NCBI GenBank assembly: GCA_945878835.1
Contig: CAMCUG010000034.1
Coordinates: 1 to 10,218 of the forward strand
Direction: 5' to 3'
From: Chryseobacterium gleum
GTDB taxonomy: Bacteria; Bacteroidota; Bacteroidia; Flavobacteriales_D; Sanyastnellaceae
DNA length: 10,218 nt
The stretch's first letter is position 1. Each line of letters begins with the position of its first letter. This document shows positions 1 through 5,705 of the stretch, in pieces. A program made the translations under genes and the position numbers. The notes beneath the pieces were generated by a model. That model was not told where the DNA came from. It saw nothing but the letters and a program-made list of their open reading frames with translations, and searched no databases.

Positions 1-2
1 TC

Positions 3-896
3 GGAAGAGGCGCAATGGTTGCTGAATTCGATGCGGCTTGTTTCAACGGAAAAGTAGGAGATCTTCAAATTGTAGAAACGCAATTCGGAACTCACTTGAT
101 TGAGGTAACGAAGAAAGGTGCTGCGAAAACAGTAACCTATTACGCGCAAATTGAAAGACCTATTTCTCCAAGTGCCGCTACCAAAAAAGAGACTTATCAA
201 AAAGCTGTTGATTTCATTCAGAACCACAGCGACAGCGCAAGCTTCCGCGCAGGTGCTGCAGAGAGCTATGGTGGATTAACCTACTCTCCGAATGTTCGTC
301 CTGAAGCTACTGCGGTGAGCGGTGTTCAGAATGCATCTGAAATTATCGGATGGACTTACAACGCTGAAACAGAAGAAGGGGCTATCTCGCAACCTATTTC
401 AGTTGATGACGGAATTGTAATTGTTTGTTTGATGGAAATCAAAGAAAAAGGCGTTCCTTCATTACGTAACGTATATGATCGCGTGAAGCAAGAAGTGATT
501 AAAGAAAAGAAAGCTGAAAAGTACATGGCTATGATGACTGGCGGTTCTATGGAAGAAATCGCTGGTAAAGTTTCAGGTCAAGTAATGACTTTCGAAACAC
601 TTTCAATGGCAATGCGTAACATTCCTGCAAGCGGTGTTCAAGAAACTGAAAGTGCTGCTATTGGTGCTGCCTTCGGCTTGCCGACTGGAAACATCTCTGC
701 CCCCATTAAAGGAAAAGGTGGTGTTTACGTTATTCAACGTGTTGCTGATGTAACGAATGTTGAAAGTCCAGACAATTACGTTTCGTTCAGAAATGATAAA
801 ATGCGCGGACAAAAAGCGAGTGCTCCAGCGACGTTGTTTAATTCACTTCGTGAAGCAGCTGAAATTGAAGACTACCGTTTCTTCGCAGAAGATTGA
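3..896 (+). CDS. ppiD: PpiD-like periplasmic peptidyl-prolyl isomerase, C-terminal part (5' end outside window)
   Basis: The reading frame is open from base 3, so the gene enters from the left; the first Met (base 15) is internal. The first ~40 residues are the tail of a parvulin (PPIC) domain: a GRGAMV...EF segment, then KVGDLQIVETQFGTHLIEV, the strand that closes the rotamase fold. About 255 residues follow, containing two degenerate parvulin-like repeats with a 'G-x-I-S-x-P-I' pattern (around residues 120-135 and 230-245 of the visible part) and a Lys/Glu-rich helix. This matches the long C-terminus of PpiD-type chaperones, usually ~700 residues, inner-membrane anchored and assisting folding of exported proteins. 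SurA is the alternative, but it normally ends soon after its second PPIC domain. The gene stops at TGA 894-896, 20 bp before a terminator hairpin. Family confidence is high; the PpiD subtype is inferred from the tail. Confidence 0.85.
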   Translation, partial: GRGAMVAEFDAACFNGKVGDLQIVETQFGTHLIEVTKKGAAKTVTYYAQIERPISPSAATKKETYQKAVDFIQNHSDSASFRAGAAESYGGLTYSPNVRPEATAVSGVQNASEIIGWTYNAETEEGAISQPISVDDGIVIVCLMEIKEKGVPSLRNVYDRVKQEVIKEKKAEKYMAMMTGGSMEEIAGKVSGQVMTFETLSMAMRNIPASGVQETESAAIGAAFGLPTGNISAPIKGKGGVYVIQRVADVTNVESPDNYVSFRNDKMRGQKASAPATLFNSLREAAEIEDYRFFAED

Positions 897-916
897 TTTT
901 AGTTTTGAATATTTTG

Positions 917-941
917 AAAAGGATGCTTCGGCATCCTTTTT
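917..941. terminator. Bidirectional intrinsic terminator between ppiD-like gene and queA
   Basis: A perfect hairpin has stem GGATGC (921-926), loop TTCG (927-930) and GCATCC (931-936), extended by A-T pairs from AAAA (917-920) and the T-run (937-941). The C-UUCG-G arrangement is the classic extra-stable tetraloop. On + the stem is followed by five Ts, on - by four Ts. It lies between two convergent stops (896 and 948) and so can end both transcripts. Confidence 0.9.
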
Positions 942-947
942 CATTTC

Positions 948-2144
948 TTAGAACCACAGCAACATGGTGTCGCCGTAACTCAAAAACATGTATTCGTTAG
1001 CCATGGCGTGCGAATAAATGCGCTTCCACTCCTCGCCTACGGCAGCAGCAACCAACAATAACAATGTGCTTTTTGGTTGATGGTAATTGGTTTGAAGACC
1101 GGAACAAATCTTAAATGAATATCCGGGTGCTATGCAAATACTTGACGATGCACAAATACTGTTTCGATTCGTTCCATCGAGATGATTCATCAGAGCCATT
1201 AGCGCCTCTTCCTTCGAGTATTTTATATTCGACATGTAAGGTTCCCACTGATAAACAGAATCTGTCTCTTTTTGCTCTAAAACGCGAACACCCAACCAAT
1301 ATAAACTTTCAAGGGTTCGCATAGATGTTGTTCCTGCTGCAATCACTCTTCCTTCACAATTTAAAATGGATTGAATGCATTCGCGGGTCACTTCAAAAAA
1401 TTCAGCATGCATTTCGTGGTCTTCGATGCGATATGCAGAGACGGGCTTGAATGTTCCTGCTCCCACGTGAAGACAAACCTGCTCTTGCTTAACGCCTGCA
1501 TTCGCAATGGCCTGAAGAACTTCGTTGGTGTAATGCAATCCAGCAGTTGGCGCAGCAACAGATCCTTCGGTCTTCGCGAAAACTGTCTGATATCTTCCTT
1601 TATCGTTCGCAACCGGCTTTCGTTGAAAATACGGCGGCAACGGCACTTGTCCGATTGCCTCTATGACTTCGGAGAAGACCGCGTTAAAGTTCCAAGTGAA
1701 TGTTACAACGAAGGCATCTTTCTCGATTCCTATTCTTTCGATGAAAACGCTTTCGGGGGAATTGTTCCAATTGATTTTCAATTCTAATTTTCCTTCTTTC
1801 CATCGTTTTGAATTTCCAATGTATGCCGTGAAGGAAATTCTATCATGTGCCGAAAAGGCTTCTGTGTATGAGATGCCAAAGGGTGCTAGGCACATGATTT
1901 CTATGAAGGCACCCGATTCTTTTTGAAAAACAATTCGAGCAGGAATTACTTTCGAATTATTAGAAATTAACAGATCTCCTTCCTTCAAAAAATTCGGCAA
2001 TTCAGAAAAAACTGAATCTGTGATTTCACCTTTTTCATACACCAACAATTTGGACGCCGCGCGTTCTTCGAGTGGAATAACGCGAATGCGATCTTCAGGA
2101 AGTGTGTAATTGAAATCTTCAATTTCAATTTGTGGAATTGCCAT
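948..2144 (-). CDS. queA: S-adenosylmethionine:tRNA ribosyltransferase-isomerase, long Bacteroidota form
   Basis: QueA transfers and isomerises the ribosyl part of S-adenosylmethionine onto 7-aminomethyl-7-deazaguanine in tRNA, giving epoxyqueuosine at the wobble base of GUN anticodons. Family motifs in order: LLISNNSKVIPAR (residues 58-70), GSVAAPTAGLH (194-204), LHVGAGTFKPV, HEMHAEFFEV, GTTSMRTLES (271-280), TNYHQPKSTLLLL (352 on) and the C-terminal FLSYGDTMLL. The start chosen is ATG 2142-2144 (MAIPQIEIEDF), where similarity to the family begins; the frame stays open to 2276, but that extension would run into the divergent tdh gene and looks non-protein-like. At 398 residues it is longer than E. 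coli QueA (about 356) and resembles the ~400-residue form I recall from Bacteroides. The usual N-D-T-R before VIPAR is N-N-S-K here. No other queuosine gene is adjacent. Substrate assignment for this long form is by homology. Confidence 0.9.
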   Translation of the reverse strand: MAIPQIEIEDFNYTLPEDRIRVIPLEERAASKLLVYEKGEITDSVFSELPNFLKEGDLLISNNSKVIPARIVFQKESGAFIEIMCLAPFGISYTEAFSAHDRISFTAYIGNSKRWKEGKLELKINWNNSPESVFIERIGIEKDAFVVTFTWNFNAVFSEVIEAIGQVPLPPYFQRKPVANDKGRYQTVFAKTEGSVAAPTAGLHYTNEVLQAIANAGVKQEQVCLHVGAGTFKPVSAYRIEDHEMHAEFFEVTRECIQSILNCEGRVIAAGTTSMRTLESLYWLGVRVLEQKETDSVYQWEPYMSNIKYSKEEALMALMNHLDGTNRNSICASSSICIAPGYSFKICSGLQTNYHQPKSTLLLLVAAAVGEEWKRIYSHAMANEYMFLSYGDTMLLWF

Positions 2145-2148
2145 GGCG

Positions 2149-2156
2149 CGAAAATA
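2149..2156 (-). promoter_or_regulatory. Candidate -7 element for queA
   Basis: On the minus strand the octamer TATTTTCG fits the Bacteroidota -7 consensus TAnnTTTG with one mismatch. Only 4 nt separate it from the queA ATG, so initiation would fall at or almost on the start codon, giving a leaderless or nearly leaderless mRNA. No clear -33 TTTG was found at a standard distance. Weak call. Confidence 0.3.
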
Positions 2157-2158
2157 CC

Positions 2159-2166
2159 TATTTTTG
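2159..2166 (+). promoter_or_regulatory. Candidate -7 element for the threonine dehydrogenase gene
   Basis: TATTTTTG is an exact match to the Bacteroidota -7 consensus TAnnTTTG. It lies 15 nt before the ATG at 2182. A TTG at 2138-2140 lies 18 nt upstream, an acceptable spacing for the -33 element. The site is in the 37-bp gap divergent from queA. The same octamer at the same distance precedes the DUF1801 gene. Confidence 0.45.
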
Positions 2167-2181
2167 AAAACATTTTTAACT

Positions 2182-3135
2182 ATGAGTACGAATAGAAAAG
2201 CGTTGGTTGTTGGCTGCAGAGGACAAATAGGCATTGAGCTTGTGATGGCCCTTCGTTCGAAGTTGGGACAAGACAATGTTATCGGGGCGGATATTCAAGC
2301 AGCAGAAGAGGTTTCTTCAGAAGATGGACCCTATGTTCAGTTGAATGTTTTGGATGCAGACGCCTTGCGTGCTTGTGTTGAAGACCATGCTGTAACAGAA
2401 GTTTATCAGCTTGCTGCGCTTTTGAGTGCAACCGGAGAAAAGAATCCGATGCGTGCGTGGAAGTTAAATATGGAAGGGCTTCTAAATATTCTTGAGCTTG
2501 CGAAAGAATTTAAGTTCCGTTTGTTTTGGCCAAGTTCCATTGCGGCATTCGGACCAACTACTCCGGCCGATCATACGCCTCAGACAACCGTGATGGAACC
2601 TTCTTCCGTCTATGGAATTTCGAAGTTGGCGGGTGAAAGATGGTGCGAATATTATTTCATGAAGTACGGCGTTGACGTTCGCAGTCTTCGTTACCCAGGA
2701 TTGATTGGACACCGCTCTGCTCCGGGCGGAGGAACAACAGACTACGCAGTAGATATTTTTTATTCTGCGTTGAAGGAAAACAAATACACATCGTTCCTTT
2801 CGGAAAACACTGAGTTGCCGATGATGATGATGGAAGACGCTATTCGCGCTACCATTCAACTGATGGAATCTGATGCTGAAAAGATTAAGATTCGAAGCGC
2901 ATACAACCTAGCAGGAATAAGCTTCACACCGAAACAATTGGCTGAAGAAATTCAGAAACATTTACCTGGATTTGAAATTAGTTATGCACCAGACTTCCGT
3001 CAAGGTCTGGCCGATTCATGGCCGAACAGCATTGACGATTCTTCTTCTAAGAACGATTGGGGTTGGGAGATTGAATACCCAATGCCTCGATTGGTTTCAA
3101 CCATGTTGGAAGAAATTGCGAAGAAAGTTTCTTAA
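2182..3135 (+). CDS. tdh: L-threonine 3-dehydrogenase, SDR (epimerase-like) type
   Basis: Predicted cytosolic NAD-dependent oxidation of L-threonine to 2-amino-3-ketobutyrate, which Kbl (not in this window) would split into glycine and acetyl-CoA. The 317-residue protein is an extended short-chain dehydrogenase: Rossmann motif VVGCRGQIG with G11, G14 and G17; catalytic region WPSSIAAFG with a Ser at 118/119; Y144-x-x-x-K148 in SVYGISK. Features I associate with the SDR threonine dehydrogenases are PGGGTTDYAVDIFY, LPMMMMEDAI and the C-terminal LADSWPNSIDDSSSKNDWGW, which separates them from UDP-sugar epimerases. It is unrelated to the zinc-dependent MDR-type Tdh of E. coli. The start is ATG 2182, seven codons before the Rossmann motif; the upstream in-frame Met at 2110 lies inside queA. 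The gene ends 19 bp before a strong terminator and is probably transcribed alone. A generic NAD-dependent epimerase is the main alternative. Confidence 0.88.
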   Translation: MSTNRKALVVGCRGQIGIELVMALRSKLGQDNVIGADIQAAEEVSSEDGPYVQLNVLDADALRACVEDHAVTEVYQLAALLSATGEKNPMRAWKLNMEGLLNILELAKEFKFRLFWPSSIAAFGPTTPADHTPQTTVMEPSSVYGISKLAGERWCEYYFMKYGVDVRSLRYPGLIGHRSAPGGGTTDYAVDIFYSALKENKYTSFLSENTELPMMMMEDAIRATIQLMESDAEKIKIRSAYNLAGISFTPKQLAEEIQKHLPGFEISYAPDFRQGLADSWPNSIDDSSSKNDWGWEIEYPMPRLVSTMLEEIAKKVS

Positions 3136-3154
3136 CTGAAAGGAATAGCCTCAT

Positions 3155-3183
3155 AAAAAGCCTCAATGAATGAGGCTTTTTTT
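3155..3183 (+). terminator. Strong intrinsic terminator after tdh, immediately before cysS
   Basis: An 11-bp perfect stem pairs AAAAAGCCTCA (3155-3165) with TGAGGCTTTTT (3171-3181) around a 5-nt loop, followed by a T-run to 3183. It lies 19 bp past the tdh stop and 24 bp before the cysS ATG. A second copy of the 5' arm, GCCTCAT at 3148-3154, could also pair with ATGAGGC (3170-3176), giving a weaker alternative fold. Confidence 0.92.
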
Positions 3184-3195
3184 ATTGCGTCTTCG

Positions 3196-3203
3196 TTTCT
3201 TTG
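3196..3203 (+). promoter_or_regulatory. Possible -7 element for cysS
   Basis: TTTCTTTG matches TAnnTTTG with one mismatch (second base). It is only 4 nt before the cysS ATG, so transcription from it would be leaderless. It is the only promoter-like match between the terminator U-tract and cysS, and is listed for that reason. Confidence 0.2.
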
Positions 3204-3207
3204 CAGT

Positions 3208-4674
3208 ATGGTTGATTTGTTTATTTACAATAGTCTTACGCGAACGAAAGAAAAGTTCACTCCCCTTCACAAACAATTCGTTGGAATGTATGTGTGCGGG
3301 CCTACTGTTTACAATTTCGCGCACTTAGGAAATTGTAGAACGTTCGTGACGTTCGATACGGTTTATAGATACCTCACTTTTCTCGGATACAAAGTTCGTT
3401 ATGTGCGAAACATAACCGACGTTGGACACATCACCACGGAATTCGATGAGGGAGTGGATCGCATTGGTGCCCAAGCGAAATTGGAGCACGTTGAACCGAT
3501 GGAAATTGTTCAGAAATACACGACGTATTTCCACGACATGATGCGTGAATTCAATAACCATCCGCCGAGCATTGAGCCAAGCGCAACCGGACACATCATG
3601 GAGCAAATTGCCATGATTGAAGAGATTATTAAAAATGGATATGCGTATGAAGTAAACGGAAGCGTTTATTTCGATGTGAAGAAATACAAAGACGTTTTTC
3701 CGTATGGTGAATTGAGCGGAAGGAACGTAGATGAGTTATTGGAGAATACAAGAGAGTTAGACGGACAAGAAGAGAAACGCTTCTTCGCCGATTTTGCTTT
3801 GTGGAAAGCCGCATCTCCGGAGCACATCATGCGTTGGTCTTCTCCGTGGGGAGAAGGATTTCCGGGATGGCACTTGGAGTGTTCTGCCATGAGCACAAAA
3901 TATTTAGGAGAGGAATTCGATTTACACGGAGGTGGAATGGATTTGAAATTCCCGCACCATGAATCGGAAGTTGCGCAGAATACTGCGTGTTGCGGAAAAG
4001 CACCTGTGCGTTATTGGATGCATGCGAACATGCTAACCGTAAACGGACAGAAGATGTCGAAGTCGTTGGGGAATTCATTCCTTCCACACGAATTATTTTC
4101 TGGAACACATCCGCTTTTGGAAAAAGGATTTACGCCCATGGTTGTGCGCTTCTTCATGCAGCAAGCGCATTACAGAAGCACATTAGATTTCAGCAATGAA
4201 GCACTGAAGGCTTCTGAAAAAGGATTTGAAAGGTTAGTGCAGGCAGTAGAAAAAGTAGATTCATTAAAGGCTAGCGATTCGAGCACTTATGATATTGAAG
4301 CGTTGGAAAAGAATTGCTACGAAGCCATGAGCGATGACTTCAACACTCCTATTCTTATTGCGCATCTGTTCGAAGCGGTAAAGGTTATTAACTCGTGCTT
4401 GGATCATAAAATTCAACTCATACAATCAGACATAGATCGTCTTCAAAAATTAGTGAACGGATTTGTGTTCGAAGTGCTCGGACTTCAAGCGGAAGTTATC
4501 GGAGCTTCGAATGATATTTCAAACGACCTGATGCAAGTGATTATTCGTTTGCGTGCGGAGGCCAAAGGCAAAAAAGATTTCGCAACATCTGACTTAATTC
4601 GTGATGAATTAAAAGCAATAAACATTCAACTTCAAGATTCGAAAGAAGGAACATCCTGGACACATGAAAAATAA
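3208..4674 (+). CDS. cysS: Cysteinyl-tRNA synthetase
   Basis: This cytosolic class I synthetase attaches cysteine to tRNA-Cys. Seen in order: YVCGPTVYNFAHLGN with Cys30 and the HIGH-type signature as H39-L-G-N42; ITDV; GWHLECSAM with Cys225; FDLHGGGMDL; FPHHESE with His250 and Glu254; and KMSKS at 282-286. Cys30, Cys225, His250 and Glu254 match the four zinc ligands that give CysRS its selectivity against serine. A helical DALR-type tRNA-binding domain follows, ending with the conserved AKGKKDFATSDLIRDEL segment. Length is 488 residues, slightly above E. coli (461). The start is ATG 3208; the upstream in-frame Met at 3166 lies in the loop of the tdh terminator and is rejected. The 3' end overlaps the next gene by 11 bp, suggesting co-transcription and coupled translation. 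All expected active-site residues are present. Confidence 0.97.
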   Translation: MVDLFIYNSLTRTKEKFTPLHKQFVGMYVCGPTVYNFAHLGNCRTFVTFDTVYRYLTFLGYKVRYVRNITDVGHITTEFDEGVDRIGAQAKLEHVEPMEIVQKYTTYFHDMMREFNNHPPSIEPSATGHIMEQIAMIEEIIKNGYAYEVNGSVYFDVKKYKDVFPYGELSGRNVDELLENTRELDGQEEKRFFADFALWKAASPEHIMRWSSPWGEGFPGWHLECSAMSTKYLGEEFDLHGGGMDLKFPHHESEVAQNTACCGKAPVRYWMHANMLTVNGQKMSKSLGNSFLPHELFSGTHPLLEKGFTPMVVRFFMQQAHYRSTLDFSNEALKASEKGFERLVQAVEKVDSLKASDSSTYDIEALEKNCYEAMSDDFNTPILIAHLFEAVKVINSCLDHKIQLIQSDIDRLQKLVNGFVFEVLGLQAEVIGASNDISNDLMQVIIRLRAEAKGKKDFATSDLIRDELKAINIQLQDSKEGTSWTHEK

Positions 4675-5689
4675 TAAAAAGGTTATAGCCATTGTGCTTA
4701 TTGTGTTAGTTGTAGGGGTGCTTCTATTCAAGACGTTAGAACCGTATTTCAGAAAATCAAAGAGCGCAGAAAACAATACCACTGAAAATGGAACTGTTTT
4801 AGAACCTGCCGATTTCATGACCGACAGTTGTTATTCCTTCATTCAAAAACAAGTGGCTTTTGGTCCGCGTGTTCCAGGAAATGCGAACCACGCAGCATGC
4901 GGAAATTGGCTGATTGAAAAATTCAAAAGTTACAATTGTACCGTTAAAGAACAAGTAGGCACTATGCCCAATTGGGAAGGTGGGAACACTCCCGTTCGAA
5001 ATATAATTGCTTCTATTCATGCAGGAGCCACGAAGCGCATTGTATTGGCTGCACATTGGGACAGTCGTCCGTATGGAGACAAAGATCCCGATCCGAGTAA
5101 ACACAAACAACCCATAGACGGAGCGAATGACGGCGCAAGTGGTGTAGGTGTTTTGTTGGAATTGGCGCGTATTTCAAAAGATTTACCTGAAGACATTGGC
5201 GTTGATTTTATTTTATTCGATAGTGAAGACGGAGGAAAACCTGAGTGGGCTCCCGACGGAGAAAACGATGCTTACACATGGTGTCTTGGTTCGCAATTAT
5301 GGGCGAAACAAAAGCCACAACGCACGATGAGATACGCTGTGCTTCTTGATATGGTTGGTGCAGAGGGAGCGCGTTTCCACAAGGAAGGATATTCCATGCA
5401 ATCGGCAGGAAATGCAGTGAATCGCATTTGGGGCAATGCTGCGAAACTTGGTTACGGCGAATATTTTCAAAACGAAGAGACTGCTGGAATCGTCGATGAC
5501 CATTTGTTCATGATTCAAGCAAATGTTCCTTCTCTAGACATTGTAGATATGCGTCCAAATTTCATGGGAACTCAGTTTGAATTCGGAGGATCACATCACA
5601 CGCATTCAGACAACATGAGCGTGATTAGCAAACCCACTTTAAAAGCGGTTGGACACACGTTAGCATACACTGTTTGGAATTTGAAATAA
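4664..5689 (+). CDS. M28-family metallopeptidase, glutaminyl-peptide cyclotransferase-like, membrane-anchored
   Basis: The 341-residue protein opens with KNNKK and a hydrophobic stretch (residues 7-22), an inner-membrane anchor or uncleaved signal, so the enzyme domain should face the periplasm. The M28 fold is clear: AAHWDSRP (H131, D133), DGANDGASG (D156), FDSEDGG (E188, D189), WCLGSQLWA, LLDMVGAE (D229), DDH (278-280) and HHTHSDN (311-317). D156, E188 or D189, and H312 are the likely zinc ligands by comparison with M28 proteins; D229 and D279 fit acidic residues used by glutaminyl cyclases. WCLGSQ and the LLDMVG/DDH/HTxxDN set favour a glutaminyl cyclase that forms N-terminal pyroglutamate on exported proteins. 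H131-x-D133 is also an aminopeptidase feature, so that activity cannot be excluded. Start ATG 4664 overlaps the cysS end, so it is probably in the cysS operon. The stop is one base from the convergent stop of the next gene. Confidence 0.85.
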   Translation: MKNNKKVIAIVLIVLVVGVLLFKTLEPYFRKSKSAENNTTENGTVLEPADFMTDSCYSFIQKQVAFGPRVPGNANHAACGNWLIEKFKSYNCTVKEQVGTMPNWEGGNTPVRNIIASIHAGATKRIVLAAHWDSRPYGDKDPDPSKHKQPIDGANDGASGVGVLLELARISKDLPEDIGVDFILFDSEDGGKPEWAPDGENDAYTWCLGSQLWAKQKPQRTMRYAVLLDMVGAEGARFHKEGYSMQSAGNAVNRIWGNAAKLGYGEYFQNEETAGIVDDHLFMIQANVPSLDIVDMRPNFMGTQFEFGGSHHTHSDNMSVISKPTLKAVGHTLAYTVWNLK

Positions 5690-5705
5690 CTTAGAAATCT
5701 AAGTT
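5688..5705. repeat. Perfect inverted repeat spanning two convergent stop codons
   Basis: AACTTAGA (5688-5695) and TCTAAGTT (5698-5705) are perfect inverse copies around AA. With a 4-nt loop this is a 7-bp AT-rich stem. It covers the last two bases of the M28 stop and the first codons read from the minus-strand gene's end. No proper T-run follows on either strand, so a terminator role is only a possibility; chance is an alternative. Confidence 0.4.

Noticed and set aside
1371..1787. 138-residue open frame on + opposite queA
   Set aside because: It lies wholly antisense to a gene with clear motifs, and its translation has no family signature or start signal.
2145..2276. 44-residue N-terminal extension of queA to an upstream Met
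   Set aside because: It would run across the 37-bp divergent gap and into tdh on the other strand. QueA-like sequence begins at ATG 2144.
3166..3207. Upstream in-frame Met for cysS
   Set aside because: The Met codon lies in the loop of the tdh terminator, and CysRS homology begins at MVDLFIYNS.
3136..3207. T-box or other tRNA-sensing leader for cysS
   Set aside because: The 72-bp gap holds only the tdh terminator and is too short for a T-box; such leaders are not typical of Bacteroidota.
3322..3333. HLGN instead of HIGH in CysRS as a catalytic defect
   Set aside because: HxGN-type signatures are common in functional class I synthetases, including CysRS, and the zinc ligands and KMSKS are intact.
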